This document shows positions 47,607-60,523 of a DNA stretch of 64,000 nucleotides, in pieces. The DNA comes from Ischnura elegans (Eukaryota; Arthropoda; Insecta; Odonata; Coenagrionidae), in the NCBI RefSeq assembly GCF_921293095.1, contig NC_060254.1:3534001-3598000 (forward strand), written 5' to 3'. The translations under genes and the position numbers were made by a program. Within the stretch, counting starts at the first letter, position 1. Every line of letters begins with the position of its first letter. The notes under the pieces were generated by a model. It was not told the DNA's origin. It ran no database searches and saw only the letters and a program-made list of their open reading frames with translations.

Positions 47607-47790
47607 AATTGGTAGCGCACCTAGCCTAGCACAATCAAGAGATCCAGGGTCAACTCCTGGGCCAGCCTGTGATTTTTTTAATGACAAATTTCGCCTTTGA
47701 TGCAAATAACTTTGCACCGTTGCGTGTGACTGCGTAGGAAGTCGCTTGTTTCTTGCAGTCCTTTCCTGCGTCACTGTGCAGGAATTACCC
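47607..47790 (+). mobile_element. tRNA-derived SINE-like unit, diverged
   Basis: A tRNA-like head (ATTGGTAGCGCACC, then GGGTCAACTCC as a worn B box) followed by GTGATTTTTTT, TTTCGCC and a GTGTGACTGCG tail. Order and words match the unit at 34987-35128. Boundaries uncertain. Confidence 0.5.
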
Positions 47791-47912
47791 TCACTCTTCA
47801 GCAGAAGAGGACTCTTTTATACCTTATTTCGGCATTAGACCTTAGTCACTCTAAGGTTCACGTGTTTCCTTTCGTAAGGATATGAGGGAAATGCATATTT
47901 TTCAACGCCAAG

Positions 47913-49480
47913 ATGACTATGTACGTGTATTTCTCTTTGTGCTTCCCCTATTCCATCTTTGTGGCCCACTGGCAGCATCTGAGTTGGTATGAAAGGCACC
48001 CTTCACAATTGCAGTTGTGGGATGGCCAAGGTGTGGCCTATACCCTTTTAATATCTGGAAAAATTGAAAAGATGGTAATATGTATGGTGGCTTTTCAATG
48101 AAAGTTTTCATTTCAGTACCTTAACAGATTGTTAAAAAGTAATTGTTGGATATCTGAAATCCCCTATATCTATGCATATTAGATCTCAGAGGCATTATCT
48201 CTGAGAGGTATAGCATACCGCCAAGATGCAACAGAAAGTAAAGGACCACTCCAATCCCCAAAACAATGACCTTAATCTGTGCCTGTACACTTTTCAGCCC
48301 TCCTTACTTACGTAAGCCTCCCCCATCACCCACAAAGAGTTATGCTGCGTAGTATACTTTTACTTTGTTTCTCATACTAACGAATTGAAGATTTAGTCAG
48401 TATGGAGGGCCTGATCTTTTTACAAATATTAGAGGAATTTCTTTGTTTAGTAATAAGTAAGTAAATATTGAAGAGATATGTTTGACCCAGTGTTAAAAAT
48501 TTTGGGTTGAGCTTATGACTGAAATGGTGCATTATGTGTTCACTCACCAGCTCTTAGGATTGCAGTATTTCACGTGATGTTGTGCTTATTTGTATTTCTC
48601 TCAGGAAAGAAGGAAATTCCCACAGTTCAATGATAAACAGGAAACTAGGGTGGCCTCGTAATTTTATGGTGTACCCTTTTCTCGAAAATTAGGAAAGTTG
48701 GGGAATATCATTTTGCTCGAAAATCATGGTATGTCTGAGAAAACAACAAAAAAAAAATCAGTCATGGGGGCCTCTAACAAATTGTAGTAATATTTTTGAT
48801 ACTTGGACATCCCATCTCCAGCATGCCATATAGGTGATTCTGAATAACTAGCATGAAGATGTTGAAATTAATTTTTTTCTGGTGATTCGGTTTTATTTGT
48901 TTAGAGGCTATCATTTAACTGCACTTATTCATATTTTTTTATCTTCTGTACAAATATTTGTTAAAATGCATGTCATCAAATCATCAGTGTAAGTCAATAA
49001 TCGTAAGTTTGGTTTGATGCATTCCATTTTCCATCCTGTTTGACTTTACTTTCCTACCCTTTCTACCCTTTTCACAGTGGCGAAATTCTTCTCCTAAACA
49101 TCCGTAATACTTTGAGTGCCGGCTACAAAATTTAAAGCCCTACTGAAAAATCCACCCATTTTTACTATATTCGTATATTTTTTAAAACATTAGCATCAAA
49201 AATATATTTATATAGATGTGCATTTCAATAAAAATGGACTTCGCTCTTCTTTATGAATGAGTTGAATAACATTCATTCCTATTTTTTTAATATATATTTT
49301 AACAATGAAAACCTACTGTTTTTGAAAAATCAAAAAGTTGCAACATATGATGTACTGCCATAACATGCATAGTAATTTTTTTAATACGCTCAATTTGAAC
49401 TATTTAAAGCATGGAAATCATAAAAAAACATTGTTCCAAGCAAAGCATTATATGTAAATCCTGGATGACAAAAAGGGTCA
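47913..49480. other. AT-rich stretch, no gene seen
   Basis: Only short open frames without recognisable domains. No element ends were identified. Confidence 0.4.
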
Positions 49481-49499
49481 ATGCACCCTCAACGAACGG

Positions 49500-50112
49500 T
49501 CCATTGGCCCAAAGAATTTTCACACTAAGTGGCCTAAGATGAGGTTGCCGGTAGCTATAGAGGACTTTTCATCCTCAAGACATAAAGTGAACTCATTTCC
49601 ATCGAGCAATGTGTTCGGGGGTCCAGGGCGGATCCCCGCAAGGATACGCTCTCGAGGACCGGGAACCAAGTCTGAGACTTATACGCCCGAGCCTCTCGAG
49701 AGGGGGAGGACAGATAGGAACAAAGGATAGAGGCATCGCCGCGATTAGAGCCCGACGACGCCTCAGGGAAAGGACGGGGAAGGAAGGACGGGACGAGGAG
49801 TCCTGCACCGTCACAAGGCGGGCAGGTCCTACTATAAGCGAAACCAAGCAATATGCAATTAATATTCTAACGACCTTGGGGGATTATTCTACGAGGAAGA
49901 ATAATCCAACGATCAAATCGTTAGATATTTCCATCGAGCAGTTGATTTTTGAAAAAACAACCCCTAAGCAGTAAACTGGAAAAGTACCACGAGCGAAATA
50001 TTATGGCTTCACGCATACAAAGCCAATTAAATGGAAAGACGTAATATTACGTCCATGACAATCCTCAGAAGGATTAGCAGGACGTAATATTACGTCCATG
50101 GCACGCAAAGTG
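49500..50112. mobile_element. piggyBac-like right part with twin palindromes
   Basis: Ends GCACGCAAAGTG before TTAA (50113-50116). Two identical 16-bp palindromes GACGTAATATTACGTC lie at 50038-50053 and 50081-50096, each followed by CATG(A/G)CA. GC-rich sequence at 49610-49840 precedes. The left end was not found. Confidence 0.5.
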
Positions 50113-50212
50113 TTAATAAATAATAGCCTGTCCTGCATGTGCACTGTCAACAATTTTCTTCATCAGTCCATTATGCCAAATGATGTGGCGACTTAGTTGT
50201 TCCATCTTCTGC

Positions 50213-50387
50213 TCAAGGTTTTTTAGTGGGCTTCTCTTTTCTCCCACTCTTCTTAGTACTTACTCGGTCGATCCATTTTATCTTCATCATTCTTCGGTAG
50301 CACCACATTTCGAATGCTCCCACTCCTGACTTCTCTGCTGATCCCAACGTCCAAGCCTCGCTTCCATAGAGAAACATACTCCATATG
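50213..50387 (-). mobile_element. RTE LINE fragment
   Basis: Minus-strand translation MFLYGSEAWTL and FEMWCYRRMMKIKWIDRV matches the C-terminal segment of the RTE LINE at 792-2714. A hAT MITE (50388-50638) has inserted at its upstream side. Confidence 0.8.
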
Positions 50388-50638
50388 CAGGGTTGCGGAC
50401 TTACAAAATATATTGGGGGGGACCAAACCGGGGATTTTCCCCGGGAAATTTTATATGTAGAGAGTTTTAAGTTTTTTGAGCATTTTAGAAGATTCACATG
50501 ATCAACATTAGAACCCTGATAACTCGAATCTTGATATCTGGACACCCCAAGGAAAATCGACAAGCCTGACACATTTTTTCCTCACAACCGTAACGAAATT
50601 TTTGAGGGGGCTTGGGCCCCATGGAGTCGGTGCCAGTG
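50388..50638. mobile_element. hAT MITE inserted in RTE fragment
   Basis: A 251-bp non-coding element flanked by a perfect 8-bp duplication TCCATATG (50380-50387, 50639-50646). Left end CAGGGTTGCGGAC, right end CACTGGCACCGAC on the other strand. G-run near the left end. Confidence 0.75.
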
Positions 50639-50646
50639 TCCATATG

Positions 50647-51894
50647 CAGCATCTGATGAATTGTTTCCTTACTTATTTGCTTTAATTCTGAACTGTGTGT
50701 TATCAAATAGTCAGGAATAATGCCAAAATAGTCTGCAAATTAGGGGAATTTCAGTTTGATTATTAAGTGGCCACGCTGTGTATATTTACATAACCAAGGA
50801 ATCTGTGGCTCCGCAATGCCATTTTGATTCTTATTGGCCGGACAATATTCATAATCAGTTAAATCGAAACTTGAAGCTTTTACGTGGTGGAAGGGCTCCA
50901 TATTTCATTTCATTATTTCTCCACATTTCATTATTAGTAAATTCATAATCAGATTCCCCTCTTGATAATGACCTGAAAGGGTAAAAAAACAGTTGAGTCT
51001 TTTAATAAATAGCATGTGGAATTAAACTAAGTTTAATTTTTAATCAATCATGTCGCAATTCCACAAAGTACCCTCACAAACTATTTATTTCATTCTCAAC
51101 TTCTTTCTCAGTGGTCTTGTTTCTGTGGAGTTTCAGTGGTGCATAAAAGCATTCTGTGGCCATCCTCTCTCCTCTTAATCAATCGGTATAAGTTCTTTTA
51201 AGAAGCATCTTTATGAGGAAGATGTTGTTCGTATGAAATTCATCTTTTTTATTGTCCATTTTCTCCATTATCCATCCTTTCTGAAGCTCCAGATTACCAT
51301 TACTATTTGGCTGTATCATGAATTTCTTATTGCATAGTACTGTGCAAGAAATTTTCTTTGGGGGAGCTTTGGTGGTATGCGGGTTGCATTTACTGATATT
51401 TTGTTTCCAATTCCCACGACTCGGAAAACCACGCATTCCATCGAATTAGCTGTATATATTTTGCATGATGCTGAAAATTTAATTCATTGTTGGTCATTGA
51501 CAAGCAGCATGAAATGTAACTACGTACATATATCGAAAAATGGAGTTTCAGAGGATAGAGAGTTTCACTCTGGAGTTGTGGTCTTCTCAGCAGATGTATC
51601 GCGGGTAGTCGACATAACGGGCGAAAAATTCAGCAGGGGTCACTAAAGATGTGCGAGTACCTACTCGAATAGTCGATTCAATAAGATGGTACTCGATTCG
51701 AGTGCTTCGGGTACCATTACGAACGTCGAGTAGTTTCGTTAACAGAGCTGTCGAGGCCAGCAATTCAGAAATCTGCCGACAGGAGGCGCTATCACGTATA
51801 TCGTTTGTTAAGTCGGTAAATCGTTCTAATGCCATAGACTGGGAGTCTCAGCTTGATTTATGCGTAGCAGTCAAATACTATAACAGTCGACGAC
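50647..51894. other. Unassigned stretch
   Basis: No gene recognised. A patch at about 51645-51720 with repeated ACTCGA/TCGAGT words (GATGTGCGAGTACC start) may be the edge of another transposon, but ends could not be fixed. Confidence 0.35.
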
Positions 51895-52128
51895 GCGGGC
51901 TCCGAATACCTTTTCGTCAGGGCTTGCGGGGCTGCCCTCACTGCCGAATATTGCAGAACCACAATTATAACGTTTTTATATGATAAGATAGCATTGTCTT
52001 GTATATGCGTGTTATCAGTTTAAATGAAACTTAAATTTTGCATGCAACTTGATTATTTTTTTCATTACGATGAAAGTATGGGCAGCTGGAAATATATTTT
52101 GCGCCCCCTTGAGTTTTTCTGTATCGGT
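51895..52128. mobile_element. hAT MITE, family B, second copy
   Basis: Shares GCCGAATATTGCAGAACCAC and the TTTTGCGCCCCCTTGAG stretch with the copies at 10742-11178 and 62133-62387. The right end reads CTGTATCGGTTACTG. The left end is unclear. Confidence 0.6.
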
Positions 52129-53265
52129 TACTGGCGGCGGCGGCGTATTCGGAGTAGACCGCTGCATCGCTCATGCTTTCGTATGCGATACTTTTATGTC
52201 CTACCCTACTTTCTTTGCTCAAACTCCGAGAGAATGCGTAAAAATTTAGTTTTCTATGAAAAAAATTGTAACTTATGGGTTTTAACGGGCAATGCCGGTT
52301 TTTTTTTCGTGTTTGACGGCACAAATGTTGAGGATTTTCAGGCTATTTCATAAATTATCATAATCGATGTAAATGTGGCCTGAGTCTTGTTCCAGCATTA
52401 CTCCTCCAAACCTTCATCTTTCTTTGATTTCACCATTTTTCACCTTTGCGGTCACTCCTGTCCTTGAACTCCATCAGTACATCAAACCTCTATAACGAAG
52501 ACCAAAAATATGTTTTATCAAAATAGCTACTGGTCACCTAGGTAGATGACAATGTACGCTGTGTTGAATTGAATGTAATATTTCCATTATCTCAGTATGA
52601 TCACAGTGTGGAGAAGCCAGCATAGCAGTTTGCAGTTCTGAGGAATTTTTTTTAGGGCCCTTTCGACTCTGTTAACATGACATTTTTATTGATGTTGCTT
52701 CCAAGCAATTCAAGTTTTTCTTCAGGTAGGTATCGTTAAGTTAATTGATAATTCTATTTCCAGCATATAAGCTCCAAATGAAAAGGATTTGAAACCACAC
52801 ATTGGTTGGCAAAAGTGCACATCAGATGTAGATTAGAGGAAGTAATGCAGATATATCGTTTATAAATATGATTAAATAGGTTTGATGGATGATAGCCTAG
52901 AGAAATACAAGAAACATAAATACATGCGAGGCAACATCTTCTTGGGCGAAATGAATGATTGCTTGTCGCTAAATCACTGCATTGAAGGATCTTTAGGGAC
53001 ATGGAGTTTTGAGCGCTATCTCCTATCTCTAATTTTCAGCAGACATTCATAATTGTCGTCCCCCTGCCGTGTGGTGGGATCCTCGCAATGCATATATCAC
53101 TCCTCCTGCCGTCCTCACTCAATCTCAACTCAATTTGAACATCATCATCACGCGGCGTTTGCACGTACTCATTTTGGGGTTCACTCTCTTCTCTTTCCCA
53201 AATAGGCGTCCTACTCTCGTATTTTATATTTAAATTTATGCCAATACACAATATTATGCTTGAAG
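52129..53265. other. Unassigned stretch
   Basis: No gene or element ends recognised apart from short open frames. A GGC-repeat tract begins it. Confidence 0.35.
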
Positions 53266-53548
53266 CAGTGGCGCAGCGAGGGGGTGGGTTTTGGGGGATA
53301 AACCCCCCCCCCCCCCCAGAGCTCAGAGAAATTTTTGAGTTTAATCCATTTTACTTAATGGATGAGTATTACTAATAGAATAGTGTTAGGATTTGTCAAA
53401 TATCTCTCATAAAGCGGTAAAACTAGTCATTTTGAATCATAAATCTTAAAATTTACCCGGGTGGGTATGCAATACCCCTACACACCTCAAAGTATTAGTT
53501 GCGCCTAAACCCCCCCCCCCCCAGCCTTGATTCCTAGCTGCGCCCCTG
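53266..53548. mobile_element. hAT MITE with perfect target duplication
   Basis: A 283-bp element. Left end CAGTGGCGCAGCGAGG, right end CAGGGGCGCAGCTAGG on the other strand. Flanks GCTTGAAG at 53258-53265 and 53549-53556 are identical. C-runs at both ends. Same family as the outer MITE at 21448. Confidence 0.9.
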
Positions 53549-54135
53549 GCTTGAAGAGTAACATTGCATGTCGCAGTGCGAGTACACGGGCAATGGGTAC
53601 ATACAATGAGCAGAGAGGAGACGAGAGTAGCATTGTCGCAGCCATGTCCCTGTGTTTGATTCCTTTATCATATTCTGATTGTCATATTCTGTTTTTCCTT
53701 GATTAAAACTGGAAGGACCGGCGTTATATGGCTGCGTAGAAGGGATTTTGACGGGAAGTGATTATTTGAAATATTTCTTCGTTTATGTTTAAATTTTTAA
53801 TGATAACTTCATTAGATGTTACCTTTTTCTTTATTTTTCAACACAACTGAATAATTGAAAAAAAATCATTTCCCAATAAAAATTTAAAATGAACAGCGGT
53901 CATCTCAATGTCAAAAGACGGCTGTCTGTCATGTACTTCACCTGCCCCTGCCCTTCCATAAGCCACTCGGTATGGCAGATTTGCCGCTTATTACCGTTCA
54001 AAATTTAATGAAGACTGTAAAATGCATCAATGGGCTAACTAAAACATCAAAATGGTAAAACGTATTACAATCAGGTGATTTCCTGAATAAAACACGCGTC
54101 ACCGTTGTAAATAAATTAGAAACGCTTAATCCGTC

Positions 54136-54890
54136 ATTTTAATAATAATAATAATATTTATTGTTCTGACAGGTGTTGGTCTTTTAAGGTAGTAGAAGTG
54201 AGTTATAACTCCATTTCTATGTGAAAAAAATAATTATATTTTAATAGAAAACGTATCATAAAAACTAAAAGTCGGAAAAAATTAAGACGACAGAAAAAAA
54301 TCCAGGGTTGTGATTAAGTGAGTAGGGGTGGGGGGGGGGGGGATGTGATAAGAAGGATGATGGGAGGGCGGCGACCCCGCTGTAATTTCTAAAATAATTG
54401 AATAGACATCCTCGAGGCGTCTTTGAAAGGAATTTTTTTATTTCACCAGCTTAACAAACTATCTTCAAAAGTAATTGATGACTATCCGAAAGCCAAGTGT
54501 CTGCGCATTTCACACCGAAAACTTGTTGTAGCGTAGAGGTATTGCATACCATCAAGGGGTCGCGGAAAATAATTATCGCCCCTCCCCTCCAGAAACTACG
54601 ACCTTCATCCGCTCCTGGTAAGTACATACATGAATACCATCGCATCGTTACATACATGCATCAAATGCGGACTAGAGGAGATACCGAGGCGAATATCATT
54701 GATGCATTCGAAAAACAGGATAGGCGTGAGGTAAAAACCTTGCGGAACTCCTGGAAACAAGTGAAATACGTGTGAGGTAACATCTTCTGAGGAAGAATGA
54801 ATTGTGTGAGCTTTTCGTTCGAGGGACTGCTGCGTCAAGACGGATGTCCGCAGCGGTACCGACCGACGCTTCTCTCCTGACGTTGCCATG
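54136..54890 (-). mobile_element. CR1/Jockey-type LINE fragment
   Basis: The low-coordinate end carries a minus-strand ATT-repeat tail after AATAAATATT. Minus-strand translation near 54620-54780 gives FPGVPQGFYLTPILFFECINDI and a worn DD box, the RT motif B-C region. A part near 54560-54620 beginning CAGGAGCGGATGAAGG on the minus strand may be an inserted MITE. Badly decayed. Confidence 0.6.
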
Positions 54891-55462
54891 GTGAGAAAGT
54901 TTGTGGGGGAAGGGTGGGAGGAGAGAGGGGAAGTGAGGGGAGGGGCCTTGGACTGCGAGAGATCGAAACAAGTGTCTGGAATCGCTGGAATCCCACGGAG
55001 CGGTCAGCCATTCACTCACTCGACGGTGGCGGTTAGAGCAGTCGCCGTAGTAACACGCTCCCCCTGCCACTTGATTCCTTCGTCTGTTTGTTGTCGTAGA
55101 ATCGCTTGGCGAGGCATCAGATCCCACCGCCCCGGTTTTTGTGCCTCGTTTTGGCTGAGAGCTTCTCTCGGCCAGTTGTGCTCGCGAAGTCTTGGTTGTC
55201 GTTCTCTTAGCCCTGCGGTCGGGTTGGAGCAAGTGCGCCGTTGGAAGCCGGTTGCGGCGAGCCGCGAAGCCGTTGAGTGGCGGAGCGTGTTTCCGATGAG
55301 AGGAACGCGGGTTATCGCGCACGACATTGCCTGAGGAACCCTCGATCCTCTTGATCGCGGGTGGTTGTTTACGTGTATCCACAGTGAATACCATCATAGT
55401 GAAGCAATCCAGAAGTGTTTTTTTTCACCTGCTGCTTTGCTGATGGATTGGAGCTAGTAATG
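54840..55462 (+). promoter_or_regulatory. GC-rich block, possible promoter and first exon
   Basis: The longest GC- and CpG-rich stretch in the window. It has open frames on both strands (for example plus 54888-55334) without recognisable domains, as GC-rich sequence often gives. A possible splice donor ATGG|GTAAAT lies at 55461. A plus-strand gene whose coding exons lie beyond the window is one reading. Confidence 0.35.
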
Positions 55463-58400
55463 GGTAAATTGAATTTTGTTTTCCTAGCACTGATTCACTT
55501 TTTTGTGCTCCGACAGTGGTGGTGGAGTGATGTTGAAGTCTCAGTTCAGTCTTCTGTGGCTAGTGGTATAACCTGGATGTGATTGATACATTTTTCATGA
55601 GATATTTCCGGTTGTCACACTGACCGCACATCCTGTGTGAACATAGTTTACAATTTTTGCGGGAGGAATAATGGCGGATTTTATGCTCAAACAGTTTTCC
55701 CTTTATTTCTTGAAAATCGGAAGCTTAAGGTCTTCTAAAAAATCGCATTGAACGTCATTATGCACTTCAAAAACTATTTTTTCCCGTATTGCGCCGGTCT
55801 CCTTCCAAAAACTAACTACTTACCTCAATTACCCCGTTATTCTGAAGAAAATGTTTTATTTGTTTATTTTTAAGATGGAAAGGAATTGGCATTTCCCTCA
55901 AGCGTTTATTTTTAATATTGAAAAGTAGTCATCAGTTAAAAACGTTCTTTTTCAGTGCCTATCTTTGTGTTGTTTTTATTATTTCCAATGTGCCAACGGT
56001 ATGTACCCATTAAAAACTTTTAACGGCGAAGGAAGCTTTTTCTGTTGAGAGTAGGTCATAACATCTACATTCTGAACTATTTGAAGGCTTTCGGAGTTTA
56101 ATTAGTACATTCTCTTGGCTTAACAAGATGTTGGATGTTGAAAATAAAAAACATATTTTGAATTTTAATGAGTTGACACATCTAAAATACGCCAAGCAAA
56201 CCTATCTTAATCGTTATAAAACTTTTATAATAATAACACACCTAATTTGTACAGCATAAACGGAAGTATGGTCAAGCAGCATATACATTTTAACGTATCT
56301 TAATCCTACGTTTAACCAAAAATCTCCCGGATTTCATATTCTGTTGAAACCACTGTCCTCTCCATCGGCTTCGAGTCCACGACCTCTTCGCTGTTTTGCC
56401 GTTTTTTTTCCGCTGCTTGTCCTTAGCAGTCGAGGTGTAGTGTGAGTTGGTGCGTGGCTCTCAGGCCGTCATTAAATATGACCTCAATGTTTCATTAGGT
56501 AGCACTCACATTTAAAATAACTAGAGTTTGGACAGTGATTCGGAGTATCCGTCTGAATTAAAATCACTTTCTTTAATGATAGAATTAATATTTTTTTAAT
56601 GACGTGCTTTGCGACGCTTTTGGTATTTTCGTTCGCCAATTATTGTCGTGTCTGTTTACGTAGGGTGTACTTATTTTATGGTATGCATAAGAGGGTGCAT
56701 TGACTTTTCTCGACGGGTTTTTTTTTGTTATGAATTACTCTTTTTAAACTTACGTTGACGTATTTAAATTTTCTTGGTTCATATTGTGTACCGTTTTTAA
56801 CTTTAGCCTATGTATAGAACATTCATAATTTACTAGTTAATTAGCAATAGAAAATGAATTATATTCATTCTAAATAATTGCCAATTATACTGGACTTTAA
56901 TTATGGAAAAATACTGCCACAAAGGTTTTATATTCGAGGGACAGACTACGTGCAAGTAATGTAATTTTTAAAACCTACTTAGAACAGGCAAATTATGTAG
57001 GACAGACAATGACTTAATCCTCGCTGGAAGCATAATAAATTGGGATGGCTGCACGAGGAATTTTCATAAATGCATAATTATTTTATTAATCAGCGAACCT
57101 ATCCATTATTTTCCTGTGCTTCATTCACGTTTTTAGCAGACACGGGCGATGGATCCGTGTTACACGATATGTTGACCGAAATTTGAATAACACGGATAAG
57201 AATCATTTTTGAGTGAGCATAAATAGAATAAAATAAAACATTGGAGCCACTAGAGCAATAATAATTTATTTAAATTAGTGAAGGTTGACTTGTTTTTAAG
57301 GGATATTACGAGTATTTGGCGGTGTTCTATCAAAGGTATCCGTTTGATTGGCCTTTTCATTCGATGATCTGCTGAAGGCTGGCTCTCCGTCTCTGTCCGC
57401 TCACTCGAGGAGGATGCGCGTTGGTACTCGGTGCCAGAGTGTATTTCCGTCGGCCTTGAAATTCGCGTGTTTACCTCCCGCTGGGTCCACGCGGGTCGAT
57501 AATGACGACACATCATGGGATGCTATGCTAAGCCTCTACTCGATGCCGTACAAATGCTTTTCCTGCGGCCTTCGGCTTTTCCCAATAAGCATTGGATTTA
57601 AAACAGTGCTTCGTGACTGAAAAATCCTCCATGCACTAACTAGCCTCATGAATGGAAAGCCGAAGCACTCGAATCTGTTATGGATCGTATTTCGGATGGG
57701 AACGTGGTCTGAATGATGTGGACCACACACGCCCCCTCAGTTTCTGGATGCTGGGCGGGGAATTTTTTCATCTCCCTCTATATGCATTCCTTAGTTTAGC
57801 CCTAAATTGGTTTTAAATGTGACAAATAACAATTTTTTCGGCGGAAGCCATTAATTTTGAGCTTCGACGTATCACCGCCGCTATTTTTTTTTAAATTTAA
57901 CTCTTTTGGTGCACTTAGGAAATGCGTGGTTGGTTGGAACTATTTCTTTCTCCGGTTTGTCCTTCCTCGAGATAATATTCTCAAATACCTAGTAGTCTCG
58001 CGGACGCGAAGGAAGTTTCATTTATACATGTCGAACAATAATGTTTACTATGGAAACAAGGCATTTAGCGACTGTTAACATTTAACCGAAAAATATATGT
58101 AGGTACCTACTTCTTGCATGTCATATTGTCATAACCGTTTTAGGAGTTACTTGTCAAACATTGTAGATCGTACTATATTCGGTGAAACTAAGAAATGTTC
58201 ATTTATGACCTCTATTTGAAAATTGATTGTTTAGTAGTTGATAGTCTAGTTCACAGTTTCTATATTACGAGTTTCACTTTATTCCTTGCCGTATTTTTAT
58301 TGCCATATGTTCCATATGAAATTATATATGAGTCAGCTATAGTTGGTTTCATTCGTGTTTCTGTTGGGAAAGACAAGGAAGTGTGTTCAGAGATCGGTGG

Positions 58401-58860
58401 CCTCGGTTGCGGCGTTTCTCTGGCAAGCAGCTTACGTAAAGAATGCATCCGTGAGTCTTAAAGGAAAAAAACGGAGGACCGCGGTGCAGTAATTAGATGT
58501 TTAGCGACGGCACGACCTTCGGCGTGACCGTGAGAAAACGTATCTTTGGCGTTTGAATCTTCTGTTTGTTTGGGATAAATGTCTTACCACAGTAAGAACA
58601 CGGCTTATAAAATTTTAATGTAAGCTATCCACTTTCCGAAAGTATGAAATTCTGATTTCTTCCCGATAAGTTCATTCATTCCATTGCGTCTGTGGTTTCT
58701 GTCTTCATTTTATGAAATTTCACTGTGACAATGTGAATAAAACGCAGCTAAAATTTCACGGGAGTTATTGCACACCACCGGTGTCATGGACGAATTCATA
58801 TAATAATGCTTATGTTCTGCTATTTTATGTTCTGCTCTTAGATTTTTGGTGTAGTTTAAA
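55463..58860. other. AT-rich stretch, possibly intronic
   Basis: No coding or element ends recognised. An open frame at 57348-57620 overlaps one on the other strand and matches nothing I know. If the GC-rich block at 54.84-55.46 kb is a first exon, this would be its first intron. Confidence 0.35.
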
Positions 58861-58889
58861 ATTGATTTTTGAGTCTTATGAGGGATGAA

Positions 58890-59250
58890 AATTTTATTGA
58901 AACCAGAACTGATTTGTTCGGTGAAGTAGGCGGAGAGTCAGAGGAACGACGAAATTGGGTGAGGAGAGCTTCTGTAGGTGAGATATCTAACGGCGGAGAC
59001 GTAGGGTTTGTGTGGAGCGAGTACCTACGGAGCGGAGAGGGCATGTTGGAAATCGTGATAGCGGGAAGAATGGGATTGGGAGGAAGAATGGGACCGTGAG
59101 GGAGGAAGAGAATAGGATTCATGGAAAAAATTAAATGTAAGGGGCTTTATTGTGAACTGGAGAAAAATGTTTATGTCGGGAGTGAAACTGGCGGAATAAT
59201 TCGCAAATGCTTGGTGAAAACTTGCATTAACCGGTAGAATACCTTAATAA
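58890..59250 (+). mobile_element. RTE LINE 3' fragment
   Basis: Plus-strand copy of the RTE 3' end. GAGGGCATGTTG, AGGAAGAG-AATAGGATT and the terminal CGGTAGAATA / TAATAATAATG tail match the minus-strand element at 765-960. The reading frame is lost. 5' truncated. Confidence 0.75.
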
Positions 59251-60182
59251 TAATGATGTTCAAATTTGATTTTTTTATTTTTGCCTCTGTTGCTGGCTTG
59301 AGCGAAGTCATTATGTGATTAACTTTATCAAAAACTTTATTTATCTGTCATGTTGTGTGGTTTAGAGTGAGTTAGGATGATTTCTTTTGCTACAATTATT
59401 GATTCTCCCATCCATTCGTAGAATTCGTGATTGAATAGCGAATTTGGGAGATCGAACTCACTTTATGTTTGTCCGGATGGAGTTAGGGAAGCTCCTACTC
59501 CATTTTGTTTATTCAATCGAACGTACGTAAATGCGCTCCGACAGTATTTTTGGTAATTGACGTTGAAGGTTCGGGTGAGGGACCGAGCGAAAGTCCCAAT
59601 CGAACAGAGACCCCCCTCTTCACTGTAAATATCTCAGCGGGGAATACGGTCGACTGCTCAATTATTCGCTCTCTTTTTTTATCGCGCGAGAATTCGGTTG
59701 ACCTCAGCTTTGCATATTGACTTAGTTTCTCTGCTTTTACTAATTATTTATTGCGTTTAACTGTTTATCGCTTGGCTGCTGATTGAAAGGTTGCATGTTT
59801 CATTGAAATCAGGTGTCCGGTAACTTCACCTAGGGTTTGAAACGTTGTTTCAAATCCTAGGTGGAGTTACCGGACCCTAGAGGTGGCTGGCAAGGTTTTA
59901 TGTAGATGTAGATGAATGCGTTGTATTCACACGCCTCTGACTGAGTCTAGGATGAGCTCTACCCTCACCTATCCACACCAAAATTCGGGTTCATTGACTG
60001 GGTGAGTAAAACTGTTTCAGCTGCTATCACCGGTATAACGAGAATAATTATTTATGGAGTAAAAAATCTAAGTAAATGTGTTTTACTTGCTTTTTTCCTT
60101 TCTCTCTCACGCATAATCCCCCTTTAACACGTTAAAAAGGAGGAAACTGGTCCCAATGACAGACCCGCACCGCAGACTTGCT
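59251..60182. other. Unassigned stretch with long hairpin
   Basis: No gene seen. It contains the 29-bp-arm hairpin at 59815-59875 reported separately. Confidence 0.4.
59815..59875. repeat. 29-bp-arm hairpin
   Basis: Arms 59815-59843 and 59847-59875 are inverted copies with two mismatches, at least one of which would be a G:U pair in RNA, around a 3-base loop. The loop is unusually tight. Could be a fold-back repeat or a hairpin RNA. Confidence 0.85.
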
Positions 60183-60515
60183 TTATATGATAATAATATT
60201 TATTAGACTTATAAACAGAAATACACTGTAATGGTCATCGTCAGGAAGAATAAATAACACATGAACAAGTAATTAAAATTTGATTACAGAGGTGTCACTA
60301 AGAACAAATTCCTCCAATGAGTAAAATGCTCTTGACTAAAGCCAATGGTAAATAATCGTTTTAAATCTTTGTAGGCTGACAAGCCTGACCTCATTTGGTG
60401 ACATATTAAAATACTTTAGCTTTAATACATTGAAAGATTTCATACTCTTTGATAGTCTACAGTGGGGGACTACTAAATTGTCCTTTATCAGAGTGATATG
60501 TTACCATAATCCTGA
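60183..60515 (-). mobile_element. CR1/Jockey-type LINE 3' end fragment
   Basis: The minus strand gives a C-terminal part with RFKTIIYHWL and SRAFYSLEEFV, then a TAATAAATATTATTATC tail. This matches the YYSLEEYL end of the LINE at 29407-29815. Confidence 0.65.
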
Positions 60516-60523
60516 TTTTCCGT

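Noticed and set aside
54696-55397. Long minus-strand open frame of 233 codons and its plus-strand counterpart (54888-55334)
   Set aside because: Both strands are open in the same GC-rich block, composition is biased, and no domain is recognisable. It is better read as non-coding GC-rich sequence.
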